A stretch of 64,000 nt of DNA. Source: Odobenus rosmarus divergens. Its lineage: Eukaryota; Chordata; Mammalia; Carnivora; Odobenidae. Position 1 is the first letter of the stretch; each line of letters begins with the position of its first letter. Positions 23,306-34,400 of the stretch are shown piece by piece. The stretch lies in contig NW_004450941.1 of NCBI RefSeq assembly GCF_000321225.1, positions 905,114 through 969,113 of the forward strand. Reading direction: 5' to 3'. Below the pieces are notes generated by a model, which worked only from the letters and a program-made list of their open reading frames with translations, searched no databases and was not told the DNA's origin. The position numbers and the translations under genes were made by a program.

Positions 23306-23819
23306 TGAGCATTGCACACTTGCCAGAGCAATATGCAATAGCTCTGAGATGAGATGAGCACTATTGAAGAATAAACAGTCAAAACTGATTTAGTTGAAAC
23401 AGTAATGGATGGGGTTGAGCTTTGGATAGTTCCAGTAAAATCAAAGTTCTGGAATAACATTTGCACTTAAGTCTGTACTATCATTGGACATTTTCTGGCC
23501 ACTTGGATTTCATAGTTTGCTCCATTTAAATAGCGCTTCTGATAATTCATTTGATTTTGTTTTATTATTTTTCCATTGAATGAATATTTATATAGTGCCT
23601 ACTCTATGTCTAATAAACATTGTGTTAAATGTTGAGGATACTTCAGTGAGAAAGAAAAGAATCTTTAGAGGTCCTGTTAGTCTGGAAGATTTTCTATGAA
23701 AAGTATAGATATAAATTTTATAATATTGTATCCCATCTTTCATATTAAATATTAGTTGAATACCATTTTTCTGCCTAAATAGGGTAACTTGCACATCTTA
23801 ATTGCCATGACCTATTTTT
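23306..23819. other. Mostly unassigned; short L2 piece
   Basis: A small antisense L2 3'-end fragment is likely at 23575-23680 ('tgaatgaatatttatatagt', 'gttgaggatacttcagtgag'). The remainder is unrecognised. Confidence 0.5.
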
Positions 23820-24012
23820 TTAAAAGATTTTTATTTATTTATTTGACAGAGAGAGTCACAGCGAGAGAGGGAACACAGCAGAGAGAGTGGGAGAGGGAGA
23901 AGCAGGCTTCCTGCTGAGCAGGGAGCCCGATGCGGGGCTCCATCCCAGGACCCCGGGACCATAGACCTGAGCCGAAGGCAGACGCTCAATGACTGAGCCA
24001 ACCAGGTGCCCC
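23820..24012 (-). mobile_element. Can-SINE
   Basis: Minus-strand SINE with GACAGAGAGAG tract, 'gggagcccgatgcggggctc' and 'gagccaaccaggtgcccc'. The target duplication tgccatgacctattttt is perfect at 23803-23819 and 24013-24029. Confidence 0.97.
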
Positions 24013-24091
24013 TGCCATGACCTATTTTTGATGAATGAGGAAGGTTTCTTGTCCTCTGCAAACAAGGTTTTCCTATTCTAAAATCTGAGAG

Positions 24092-24304
24092 CAGCACTGA
24101 TCAATACATAGCCATTAGCCGCATGTGGCTATTACAATTTATATTCAAATTACTCCAAATTAAATAGCATTAAAAACTCAGTCCCTTAGTCACACTAGCC
24201 ACACTTCAAGTGCTTAGTAGCCATTTGTGCCTAGTGGCTAATGTATTGGGCAGTGCAGATACAGAAAATTTCCATCATTGAAAATGTTCTGTTGCATAGT
24301 GCTG
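24092..24304. mobile_element. Short hAT-type DNA transposon relic
   Basis: Begins cagcact and ends with its inverted copy agtgctg. Internal 'tagccgcatgtggctattac' and 'tagccatttgtgcctagtgg' match a known mammalian MER1-group consensus. Flanks tctgagag (24084-24091) and atttagag (24305-24312) agree at 5 of 8 positions, compatible with an old 8-bp duplication. Confidence 0.65.
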
Positions 24305-24382
24305 ATTTAGAGAATATTAATTTGTGTAATGCGCCCCCCAGTATCACAAATGGTTTGGAAATAGTCATCCTGTTTTATTTTA

Positions 24383-24579
24383 TTTTTTTTTGAGATTTTA
24401 TTTATTTATTTGACAGAGAGAGACACAGTGAGAGAGGGAACACAAGCAGGGGGAGTGGGTGACGGAGAAGCAGGCTTCCTGTGGAGCAGGGAGCCTGATG
24501 TGGGGCTCAATCCCGGGACCCTGGGATCATGACCTGAGCCGAAGGCAGACGCTTAACGACTGGGCCACCCAGGCACCCC
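24383..24579 (-). mobile_element. Can-SINE
   Basis: Minus-strand SINE of the same subtype as the copy 0.4 kb upstream: GACAGAGAGAGACACAGTGA tract, 'gggagcctgatgtggggctc' and 'gggccacccaggcacccc'. The left boundary lies in T-rich DNA, so the target duplication is not resolved. Confidence 0.94.
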
Positions 24580-25689
24580 GTTGCTTCTATTTTTAAAGGC
24601 AAAGAAACCATCTAAAAATTCCACTATGAGCCTCTGTATAAAGAATTCCTGTAACATATAACATATGATTTAAAAAAATAGAATTTCAAATTTGAGAAAC
24701 AGTGTTAGGAAACCACTTAATTCACAGACCACCTGCACAGTATAAGTAGTTGTTGACAGAAGATCTAAAAGTCCACTAACCTCAGGAACTCCTTTATCAC
24801 AGATAATAATTCACAATAATGTAAAGTTTATCAGGTTCTTAAATTATATAGCTTCCTAGTATTACAACTTCCTTCTGCTTAGATCTGTTTGAAATGTTGC
24901 TAATATTTTCACACACCCATATACAGCACCACACAAATAAATGACAGTATTGAGAGAGATTCTGAGTTCTTTCCTCCTAAAAACACTATGGCAGCTAAAC
25001 CCAAACAGAATGTACATGACAATGTGTTTATAATGCTTCTGGGTTTTCCTCTTTAAACTTTGTTACAATTCAGTTGCATTTTCCACTTAAGTTAACTGTG
25101 TGATCATAGGCCTGACCATACATTTTATTCAAATCAATTTTGATTTTCTAGGGCTCAATTTTTATAACCTTGAATAAATAGGTCCCCATTGTCTCTTCAA
25201 CACTGATGAAACTCAAGACACTCTCTTTATTTAAGACAGCCGTTGACATTCTTTGTGGCTACCTCGTCCAAACTGCCAGTTGTTCTTTCACTGTGCTCTT
25301 TTCTTATCACGTATTATCGGATATGCCAAGAAAACATTAATTTCATTCAAAAGGCCTACAAAATTTCCGTTTTTATTATTCCAATAATTGAATTTTGAAT
25401 TTGTACACATCTCCAGGAATCAACTTCTGAGCTCCCCAGGGATTTTATTTTATTTTTTACTCATTTTAACTTTCACTTTGATTTCTGGAAATGCGAAATA
25501 CTTCCTCTATACATGGAGGAAATAAGCGATCTTGAGAATAAACACCGATTCCAATAAGGAAGCATAATAAATCTGAATATCAAGAAAACATCTTCAAAGT
25601 GCCATACATATCAAGACATTGCTACCATTTTGCTGTGAAGATATTCAGTGGCTGCTCTCTGGAAAAAGATCACCTCAGTTCAAACACGG
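24580..25689. other. Unassigned sequence
   Basis: About 1.1 kb without recognised genes or repeats. Confidence 0.4.
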
Positions 25690-25835
25690 GAACAGGCATA
25701 TAATAGCTGCCTATCTAGGACAATTACTTAACCTTTCCTAAACCTCAGTTTCTTCATCTGAAAATGGAGACAGCCATAGTAACCTCTCATATTGAAATAA
25801 TCTAGAATATTAGTGTCAAATAAGGAGCACTGTTG
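25690..25835 (+). mobile_element. MIR SINE
   Basis: 'acaattacttaacctttcct', 'aaacctcagtttcttcatct' and 'gaaaatggagacagccatag' match the MIR core in order. Confidence 0.8.
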
Positions 25836-27500
25836 GCCTGAGGGAAGATTCAGGTTTGACTCATCATAGTCTGCCTTGATACCTGTGGGTATCCAAGCAT
25901 ACTTTCCCACCAGATGTGGGAGTTCCCTGTTTCTCCTGATGGCTCTGGTTGCCTAGGAAACTTTGATACTTCTCCTGTCCCAGCAACTATGCTGAGAGTT
26001 TCCTAAGATAATATCCTGTCTCCAGAAAGCCATGCTTTAAATCTGGAGCTTGGGGTCAAGCATAAGAATCAGCTAGGGTAATCAAGTCATCTTGATTTAC
26101 CTGGAATTTTCCCAATTTTGTCACTGATCATCCTAGGCAAACCAAGATAGTTGGTCACCCTAGAATCAGACTTTCTCCTTTTCCTCTTCCCCCAACCCCC
26201 TCAATTGAAGGGATTGGAATTACAGAGGACAGATCTCTGCTTCTCTCTAGCACTAGCACTTAGAGTCAAAACCATTTCCAATTCGAGCCTTAATTTTGTT
26301 TCTTACTGGACACCATTCCGGAAGCAAATGCCACTACCACTCAGAATAAATGAATGAGAATACAGGGCCAGATCTACCCAGTTCTTCCATATTTTGTTAA
26401 TTAATTACTCAGATAATTACTGCATGATCTATACCTTTTGCTTATGATTGTTGACTCCAAATTTCTAGTAGTCTGTTGTGAAGAACAGCGATTGCCCAGG
26501 TTGGGGATTGAGTGTGTGTGCACATGTGCACGCAGGTTTGTTCTAATTTGCCCATCACTCTATTCTCATCTACTTTCTTTTAATCTTTCCATGCAGATCG
26601 TTATTTTTGTCATGACTAACCTAATAACTTACTTACTGTAAAAAATCAAAATATACAGATTACAAGGAAGAGAATAAAAATCATAGAATCCCACCATACA
26701 AGATAACAAGATGTTAACATTTGCAGAACCAGCATCTATCTCATGCATCTCTTCAGTCATACTCACAAGCATAAACACACACATGGACACATGCACAGAC
26801 AACACCCCCATATTAACATAACTGGAATTCTATACATGCTGCCTTGTCACGGACACATTTTCATTTTATCTTTTTTTTACCTCTTCTTTTTTCCCTTTAC
26901 CCCTCACCCAGTACACTCCCCACCACACACAGAAGCCTGCAAACAGTGATCACTAATTGATGTACTTCCCTCTGCATTTTCTCCCTACGTCTGTAGACAT
27001 CTTGATTTCAATTCAAATGGCTTGATTCTGACACCATTTGGAGCCATTTGCTTCTGTATTCCAAGATACAAGAACCCTTTCTTGTTTATAGATCTGAGGT
27101 AGACCTGCCCCTATGAATGTATATGTACACTTCCAGTAATTTCTATGGAGCATTGAGTGATGAGATAAGTGTCCCCAGTTGTTTACATTTAGACTTTCAG
27201 CCCACACTACTCCTTCTAGAATTGGTTTTGTAAGATTCATATTCCAAATTATTTACAAAGAATATGAATATAAGCATTTGTCACTGGATAGAAAATAAAT
27301 TGTTAAGAGTAATGATCAAATATTTAAAACATGAGAAGTGATACAAACATGAAAGTGAAAAGTAGGCCTGTGAAAACAAAAATCAATTTAAAAACAGCAG
27401 ACAACTTCAAGTGCCATTCTGGGATATTGTCAGTTCTGAAAATACTGTATACTAAATCACCATGTTAATCTCAAGTTTGCCACTGCACTCTTACCCCACT
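25836..27500. other. Unassigned sequence with a CA-rich patch
   Basis: No genes seen. 26760-26815 is CA-rich, and 26640-26720 has a loose resemblance to an old interspersed repeat that I cannot name. Short frames at 26151, 26438 and 27013 look random. Confidence 0.4.
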
Positions 27501-27516
27501 GGCCTTTTCATATTTT

Positions 27517-27706
27517 TTTAAAGCTTTTTTAAAAAAGATTTTATTTACTTATTTGAGAGAGAGCAAGCACAAGCAGGGTGAAGGGCAGAGGGAGAAGCAG
27601 ACTCCCCGCTGATCAGGGAGCCCGATATGGGGCTCAATCCCAGGACCCCAGGATCATGACCAGAGCCAAAGGCAGACGCTTAACTGACTGAGCAACCCAG
27701 GTGCCC
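27517..27706 (-). mobile_element. Can-SINE
   Basis: Minus-strand SINE with 'gggagcccgatatggggctc' and 'gagcaacccaggtgccc'. Target duplication of 17 bp, tggccttttcatatttt / tggctttttcatatttt, at 27500-27516 and 27707-27723. Confidence 0.96.
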
Positions 27707-27723
27707 TGGCTTTTTCATATTTT

Positions 27724-28325
27724 AAGAGAGAAACTGTAAAGCCTTGGATTTGAAATGAAATCGATCTCTCAGTCTTTCTCTCTCTCTGTCTCTCTCAGCA
27801 CACACACCACCACAAACACATACAAAGTCATGAATATTTCCTTTATCTAACATATATTTTCCCTTGTCCTAATTTATTTGGAAAACAAGAGAACTCCATA
27901 CATTTTTCCCTGAGGACAAAATATTCTCTTACCATTCATATGGCTAATTTTTCACTATTAGGATTTTGGTGTACACCAGAAAAATAAAAGAAGATTGCAA
28001 ACACGAAAAATGTAACCATAAATAAAAACATGAACTATACAACAAGAAATCGGCCCCAAATGGAAAAATACATAATTGCTCATGAATAAACAAATAAATG
28101 ACCCTAAAGGTTGGTTGGCATCTGACAAGTTCAATTTATCAAAACATCAATGTTTACATAAAGTAATGGTACATGTTTCAAGTATATTAGAATAAATATC
28201 TCTGTTAAAATTTTTGTTAATTGAGATATTTTAAAAGAACCTTGAACTTTATGGGCATATTTACAACATTAAATCAATTCTCAAGTCTTAAGCTTAAATT
28301 TTCAAATGGTTCAAAATCCTAGAAA
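27724..28325. other. Unassigned sequence with a CT-rich run
   Basis: A (TC)n-like stretch at about 27776-27798 is followed by CA-rich text. The rest is unrecognised AT-rich DNA. Confidence 0.45.
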
Positions 28326-28329
28326 CTAC

Positions 28330-28620
28330 TGTCAGGCTCATCTGCCTCAATTACTGGTTCCATCAAGGCATTACATTATTTAATAACTTCCAATGCCCAC
28401 TGAACTCAAGTCAAATTCTTCTGCTTGACTTTCAAGGCCATCAATCTTAGCACCTTGCTGAATCTTTATTACACAATGTGCTTTTCAAGTTTGACTCAAA
28501 ATATAGCCTCTTATTTTGGCAACCCATTTTTTTTCTTATCTCCCAAACATAGAAGACTGCTTTCTTTATTGACTCTTGACACACATGCCATAGTGTAAAC
28601 AACAACTTTCTTAGGTTTTG
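28330..28620 (+). mobile_element. L2 fragment
   Basis: 'aattcttctgcttgactttc' followed by 'aaggccatcaatcttagcac' is the L2 'aaactccttagcctggcattcaaggcc' region. 'cacacatgccatagtgtaaa' further on also fits. Diverged. Confidence 0.6.
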
Positions 28621-28679
28621 CTTATGCAATCAGTTCCCCCAAATTTGAGCAATGACAGCAGCTACACCAGTAAATCATG

Positions 28680-28840
28680 CCGTGACCTAGGAAACCTCTC
28701 CCATCTTCCAATTTCTTCTTTGCAAAATAGGGGTAATTACACCTAAGCGTCAGAACTGTGTAAGGATTAATTGAAGCAATATTTATAAAATACCTAGCAA
28801 AATGTCCTATAAATATTAAGTGGTCAATAAATGTTCACTT
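28680..28840 (+). mobile_element. MIR SINE
   Basis: 'ttctttgcaaaataggggta', 'actgtgtaaggattaattga' and 'attaagtggtcaataaatgt' give the MIR core-to-tail order. Confidence 0.8.
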
Positions 28841-29049
28841 AAACACAAACTCCAAAGATAACTACTTTGAAGGGTCAACTTACACTTACCTACCTAAGTT
28901 CCAGTGTATTTGTAGCAATATTATAGTTATAATTTAGACATGGATAAAATAGATGACAAAGGGATGGTTGTTATACTTTTGTTTTCATCCATAGAATTTC
29001 AAAGAATTTACAGATGAAACTTTAATGGATAAAATAATTCCTATATCTA

Positions 29050-29245
29050 ATAATACATTTGTACAGCACCTTACCACTTCCAATTATCTTTCCTATACAT
29101 TCTCTTATTTGAACCTAGGTGGAAAATAAGGATGTATTATTGTTACCATTTTATAGATGTAAACCCTGAGGCTTAAAGAAACTAAGTGAGTGACTAACCT
29201 AGATAAAGAAGATAATGATTCAAACCAGGTCACAAATCAATTGCT
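29050..29245 (-). mobile_element. MIR SINE (antisense)
   Basis: 'gttaccattttatagatgta', 'aaccctgaggcttaaagaaa' and 'gattcaaaccaggtcacaaa' fit the antisense MIR. Confidence 0.72.
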
Positions 29246-29263
29246 TTAAGAACCCTTCCCTAA

Positions 29264-29366
29264 GGGGCACCTGGTTGGCTCAGTTTTGATCTGAAACTCT
29301 TGATCTCTGGGTTGTGAGTTCAAGCCCCGTGTTGGGTGTAGAGATTACTTAAAAAAAAAAAAAAAA
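29264..29366 (+). mobile_element. Short, older-type Can-SINE without the CT-rich tract
   Basis: Head ggggcacctggttggctcag, then 'gggttgtgagttcaagcccc' and 'gttgggtgtagagattactt' plus an 18-A tail. This SINEC subtype ends directly after the tRNA-related part. Target duplication aagaacccttccctaa / aagaatccctctctaa at 29248-29263 and 29367-29382. Confidence 0.93.
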
Positions 29367-29382
29367 AAGAATCCCTCTCTAA

Positions 29383-29830
29383 GAATTACATTCAAAGGAC
29401 ATGTCACAGAGGTTTCTGTGTTTTAGGTATGTGTGCTTGGGGGGGCAGTGATGTGATCTTTTTTGTTGCAAATACTGTGCACTGGTTATGTAAATGAGCG
29501 TTTATGCAGCTTAATTGGAGTTCAATTATTAGAGCAATTATTATGTCATTTTGTGCAATGTCTAACATCTGATGGTTTTATTTTATCCTGAAAGATAGTT
29601 TGGAGATTTGACGTCTCATCACCTGTTACCTTGGGATGATGTGCTATGAATAGCAATGGATAAAATACCTCTAAGTAAACCTGTGTTTTTCTCTGGTCTA
29701 TTATTTCATGAAATCATGGTCCACAGTTTGATTATCATTTATTCTACTTTGCTGCTCATTAAAAGTGGATTAAGTCACACTATGTCATCACTGTCAGGAA
29801 GGGTCTAAGTCATTGATAAAGAATAATGGT
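29383..29830. other. Candidate conserved non-coding block
   Basis: Repeat-free stretch dense in homeodomain/POU-like strings: ttgcaaat (29466), tatgtaaatgag (29487), cttaattgg (29510), tcaattattag (29522) and gcaattattatg (29534). This is the look of a developmental enhancer, but motif density alone in AT-rich DNA is weak evidence. No reading frame or promoter seen. Confidence 0.3.
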
Positions 29831-30970
29831 GCCTGGATTTTTGTGTATTGCCTCTTTATCCGCTTGTCTCTATGTAATTTGCCTTTTACCCTTAAATCTA
29901 TCAAGCTTTGCTTCTCAAGAAGATTACCTGGAAAAATTCCACAGGAAAAGGAAAGGAGTGAAGAAATACTATTGTAAACAAAAATTGATAGAAAAAATAA
30001 TGGGATAAAATCTGAAAGGATTTGTGTAAATGTTGAGACGGAAACACTTTGCTTATTGCAGCATAAATGAGCAATATAAAATGTAGATATTATGAAAATC
30101 TTGAAAATGTGTCATTTTAATTTTCCTCAATGTGTATAAGCTCAAGATGAAACTTATTTAACATCTTTCCTAATTAATGCTTATTAAAGCACATGAACAT
30201 TCTTTCCACCAGTAGAAATTTGCAACTTTTTATTAAATAAGAAAAAAAAAGGTTCTTTGTTCATATTCTGAGCCAAGATCTTTATCAAGCCCCACGAGGA
30301 AGAACGTAAACTGGGAATGATGTGGTTAAAATGTGGCCCAGCACTGTGGCCAGAGGAAGGCAGGTATTACTGTGCTTCTCATCTTGGATTTTTTTACTGT
30401 TCTAAAATTGGCAGTCTGACCCTTCATTGTTTTTAAATGTTTTTCATCTTGTTCTTGCAGCCAACTCACAATCCCTTAAAAAGCAATTAATTTTGCCTAG
30501 CAATTAAAATTTAACCTCCTATGTTTCTAACCCTTCCTCTTGTTGTCAGTATCTGGCCATTCACTGGCAAGTTGGCCTTGATTATTCATTGCTCCTTTGT
30601 CTTGATAGAGTTCATCCAATGTTCCATACCCTGGTCTATATCCAAACTCTGATTAACCTTATTATACGCTCTGCTGAAAAAGTGCCCTAATATTTTCATC
30701 TGACAAAAAAAAAAAGAATAATCAGGAAAACGTGATCATCTGTATGAGAGACCTATGCTCAAAATGGATCTTGAAAGTTCTAGCATGAATGCCATGAAAA
30801 GACAAGAGGTTTTCTGATACATTTTCAAACTAAATGCTGTTTAGTTTGCTGCAGAACTAACTCTTCATTTCTTCAGTTATCCATATCATCTAGGCAAGGT
30901 TCTAATATAATAACCATGTTGTGTTTAGATTCTAATTCGATCGACTTTTATTAGGCATTTCAAAGTGAGC
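29831..30970. other. Unassigned sequence
   Basis: About 1.1 kb, no recognised genes or repeats. The 60-codon frame at 29826-30008 has no family resemblance. Confidence 0.4.
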
Positions 30971-30974
30971 CAGT

Positions 30975-31195
30975 GTTCACGATAGTTTTTCTATACATTA
31001 TCTTTTAAAAAAGACCCATAAGCCTGCAGGATGGACAAGGCTAGTTTTATATTACAATGGATAAGAAAACAGAGATTCAGAGGTTAAATTGCTCAAGGTC
31101 ATATAAGCTAGTAAGTAGCAGAACCATGATAAGAGCTCTCTTCTAGATCCGGAAGCCAAGGCTAGTTCTACTTTACCACAACAGCCTATATAGGT
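30975..31195 (-). mobile_element. MIR SINE (antisense)
   Basis: 'acaatggataagaaaacaga', 'gattcagaggttaaattgct', 'caaggtcatataagctagta' and 'agtagcagaaccatgataag' match the antisense MIR closely. Confidence 0.82.
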
Positions 31196-31806
31196 ATGCG
31201 TTGAGAAGTAAATAACAATAAAATGCATCCTTTCTGCATATGTAATTGCCCCATTTGTAGTTTGACAAAGTTATAAGGTTAACCACATTCAGCCTCAAAA
31301 ATCTGGAAGGATTTCTTTTTTAACAGGAACAAATTTCTGTAGCCTATAGGAAAGCAAAGACTAAAATAGCATAATGGGAATAAAATAATATATTAGATTT
31401 TGGCCCTAGGTTGGAAGTAATGAGAATTGTTATCTCTACAGGGGAAGTACAGAGCTCTCTTTTAAGCATAATATATCTACCTGAAAATCACTCTCAGGTG
31501 CTATACTTTTATCCTAGTCAGCTCAGCTTTAGATCCATGAGGAAATACAGTGGAAATTATGCCAGAATCAAATGAAGTTAGAGACATAACTGGAATTAAA
31601 AAAAGGCATGACACAAAGAACTCCTCACACCCATGCATTTGCTTCTGTTCCTATTGAGGTGATATTTATTGAGATCCTACTATATGTTACACGCTGTGCT
31701 AGACATTTAAAATAGGTATCTGAATCTAATTTTCATAATTTTGAAAGATAGCTATTTACATCACTATCATCATCCTCTTTGTCATCATCATCATCATCAT
31801 CATCCC
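31196..31806. other. Unassigned sequence, short L2 piece and (ATC)n
   Basis: A likely antisense L2 3'-end piece at 31640-31745 ('tgatatttattgagatccta', 'acgctgtgctagacatttaa'). An (ATC)n run lies at about 31781-31803, immediately before the LTR. Otherwise unrecognised. Confidence 0.5.
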
Positions 31807-32141
31807 TGTGATTGTTAGTTTTGTGTGTCAATTTAGCTGGGTAGTAGCACCTAGTTATTCAAATACTAATGCTATGAAAGTATTTTTTAGATGTGGTTAT
31901 CATATACAATCATTTGACTTTAAGGAGAGTACCTTGATAATGTGGATGGGCCTCACCCAATCAGTTGAAAGGCCTTAAGAGCAAAAACTGAGGACATCTG
32001 AGGGAGAAATTCTGCCTTAAGATTGCAGCATCGGTTCCTGCCCAAGAGTTTCCAGACTGAGGGCCTGCTTTATGGATTTCAGACTTATCAACCCCACAAC
32101 TGCATAAGATAACTCCTTGAAATAAATCTCTTAGGGTGTGT

Positions 32142-32173
<32 letters not shown>

Positions 32174-32237
32174 CTGTCTGTCTGTCTGTCTGTCTATGTT
32201 ACTGCTTTTGTTTCTCTGGAGAACCCTGACTGATGCA
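31807..32237 (+). mobile_element. MLT2-type (ERVL) solo LTR
   Basis: Starts TGTGATTGTTAGTTTTGTGT and ends 'ggagaaccctgactgatgca', as MLT2 LTRs do. Internal 'gggcctcacccaatcagttg' and 'ccttgaaataaatctcttag' also match. Flanks atccc (31802-31806) and atctc (32238-32242) fit a 5-bp duplication with one change. No gag, pol or env sequence is attached, so it is a solo LTR left after recombination. It contains a TG/TCTG microsatellite. Confidence 0.85.
32135..32196. repeat. Compound (TG)n(TCTG)n microsatellite inside the LTR
   Basis: A TG run followed by about six TCTG units, sitting at the A/T-rich point of the LTR just after the AATAAA signal. The 116-codon minus-strand frame across it is a Thr/His/Gln repeat artefact. 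Confidence 0.96.
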
Positions 32238-32239
32238 AT

Positions 32240-32325
32240 CTCCATCTTAAAAATGAGAAAACTAAGTTTCAGATAGCCCACTAATGTGGAAGCCCAGAAA
32301 GGAACCAACACCTTCTGACTCTTAA
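32240..32325 (-). mobile_element. MIR fragment (antisense)
   Basis: 'ccatcttaaaaatgagaaaa' followed by 'ctaagtttcagatagcccac' and 'ccttctgactcttaagttct' match the antisense MIR 5' half. Confidence 0.65.
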
Positions 32326-32689
32326 GTTCTGTCCATTTTCTGCATGTCTTTCTTAATTTTTTCCTTACTCTTTCTACTTTCTCCAGCTTTAAAGTTGCTT
32401 GGTAACTCTAGAATGGTGAGCACACATATACATGTGAGAGCTATTGAGGGAAGGTGAAGGTCTTATTCACCTCATCACAGAACCTGATTTGTTGACACAT
32501 GGTGCATATCCAAGCAAATGACTCCCAGATACAGTTTGCTTACAGGGAAGCCCTTGGCTAAAGAGAATACTCAATGAGTAGTTGTAAGACAGTCCAACAG
32601 ATAGGGAGCTCATGTAGGGATTCCCAAAGTACTACCAACGTTTATTAATGCTTGCTTGTGATAGGTATTGTGCTAAGAACTAACAGCAG
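32326..32689. other. Unassigned sequence
   Basis: No recognised features. Confidence 0.4.
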
Positions 32690-33170
32690 CATGGTTTAGA
32701 AAGAGGGCATGGTTAGACTGTTACGTTCTGGGAGCAAACTAGCTCCATTTCTAGGGGTGGCTTTAAAGACAGGAGATAGGGAATTAGGTCACAGCGTTAG
32801 CTAAATTTCGTTGAGGAAATCACTCCATCTTTTTTTTTTTAAAGATTTTATTTATTTATCAGAGAGAGAGAGAGACAGAGGCAGGCAGAGGGAGAAGCAG
32901 GCTCCTTGCTCAGCAAGGAGCCCGATGTGGGACTCGATCCCAGGATCCTGGGATCATGACCTGAGCCTAAGGCAGACGCTTAACCGACTGAGCCACCCAG
33001 GCGTCCCTTGTTGAGGAAATCACTCCATCTTGATGATATTCCATTTATTTATCTGTGATTTGGGGGTTATCACACCACCTACCTCATGAGACTGTTGTAA
33101 AGATAAAATAGATATAAAAGGGTCTGTTTGCTAAGGCATCATACAGACTAGAATCATAATTATCAAGTTG
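32690..33170 (+). mobile_element. MIR SINE interrupted by a young Can-SINE
   Basis: Left part starts 'cagcatggtttagaaagagg'; right part continues 'ccacctacctcatgagactg' and 'ttgtaaagataaaatagata'. The two halves join when the SINE at 32831-33009 is removed. Confidence 0.65.
32831..33009 (-). mobile_element. Can-SINE with a long perfect target duplication
   Basis: Minus-strand SINE: 'aaagattttatttatttatc', (AG)n, 'aaggagcccgatgtgggact' and 'gagccacccaggcgtccc'. The 21-bp target duplication is perfect (32810-32830 and 33010-33030), one of the clearest in the window. Confidence 0.97.
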
Positions 33171-33602
33171 AGCATATCTTCCCTCTTGTTGCGTTCACAG
33201 CACTGGACTATAAGTTGTAGGTAATGCAAAGAAAACGTGATAGTTATCTTCTGACCCTGGAAAGCATTCTCTTTTCATGAATGAGGGATAAATGTGTGAA
33301 ATGCTGAGAACTACAAGCCAGACGTATATTTGTGTCTATGTTTTCTGCTATCGAGAATGATATAGAAGAGAGGGAAATACAACGTAGGAAAACGGTGAGA
33401 ATTGCTGGAGCTGATATATTTGAGGAGATGACAGGGGATGGGATCCCTCAAACAAGTGGACAGGCTGACCTCAGGAACACAATTTATCCATCGAAATCAC
33501 ATATAAATGGGTACTAGTAATAGGATGTGGATGAATAGGTGTGGTGGAGGAAATACGTAAAGGAAAACTAATGCAAGTTAGTTCGAACTGGAGTCATGTA
33601 AC
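33171..33602. other. Unassigned sequence
   Basis: No recognised repeat. The 61-codon frame at 33332-33517 shows no family resemblance. Confidence 0.4.
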
Positions 33603-33607
33603 CTCTC

Positions 33608-34051
33608 TGTGGTGCTTGATTTTCTGTGTCAACTTGGCTAGGCTGGTAAAACACACTCTCTGGGTGAGTCTCTGAGAGTGTTTCTCAAAGAGATGAGCAT
33701 GTGAGTAAGTAGACTTGAGGAAAGATTACTCTCATGTAATCTCTAACTCTCATGGGCATCATCCAATCCATGGAAGGCCTGAATAGAACAGAATGGAAGA
33801 AAGGAGAACTCACTCTCTTTGTTTGGGCCATGGTAGCCATTTTTCCAGCCCTCAAATATTAGCGTTCCTGGTTTTGGGGCTTTTGACTCCTACCTGGACT
33901 TAGATCATCAGTCCTCTGATTCTCAGGCTTTCGGACTCACACCGCGTCCCAGCACTGGCTTTTCTGAGTCCTCAGCATACTGAGAGCAGAGAGCCTCTCT
34001 CTATACACATATATACACATATATCCCATTTCTCTATGTAACCCTAATACA
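33608..34051 (+). mobile_element. Second MLT2-type (ERVL) solo LTR
   Basis: Starts TGTGGTGCTTGATTTTCTGT, contains 'gggcatcatccaatccatgg', 'gaactcactctctttgtttg', 'cctggttttggggcttttga' and ends 'accctaataca'. Perfect 5-bp duplication ctctc at 33603-33607 and 34052-34056. It has its own duplication, so it is separate from the LTR 1.4 kb upstream. No internal viral sequence. Confidence 0.88.
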
Positions 34052-34056
34052 CTCTC

Positions 34057-34400
34057 TATACCAAATTTTCCTCCTCTATAAAATGGAGGGAATAGTGGTA
34101 TGTGTCGATTAAAATTTGTGTTATGACTGAATAAATAAACTACTGCATGTAAAATATTTAGTATGCTGCCTGGCATGTAGTGAGCACTCTCTAAATGTTA
34201 GTTATTGATTTTTAATAGTATAGTTCTTGGAATCAGATAGCCTGGGATCAGATACCGTTGGGTGCATTACCTGACCTCTCTTGGCCTTATTTTATTCATC
34301 TGTCAGATAGGAATCATGACAACTCTTTCCTGATGAGAACAATGAGAAAACGCATCCATAGAGCACACCACAATACCTGTGTCAGCATTACTGAAAATCT
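34057..34400 (+). mobile_element. Two MIR fragments
   Basis: 34070-34205: 'tctataaaatggagggaata' and 'ctgcctggcatgtagtgagc' form a MIR 3' half. 34210-34400: 'cttggaatcagatagcctgg', 'attacctgacctctcttggc' and 'attcatctgtcagataggaa' form a MIR 5' half. Confidence 0.78.

Noticed and set aside
31961..32311. 116-codon minus-strand frame
   Set aside because: Runs through an LTR and its TG/TCTG microsatellite; its Thr/His repeats are simple-sequence artefacts.
31807..34051. A provirus bounded by two LTRs
   Set aside because: Each LTR has its own 5-bp duplication and there is no viral coding sequence between them.
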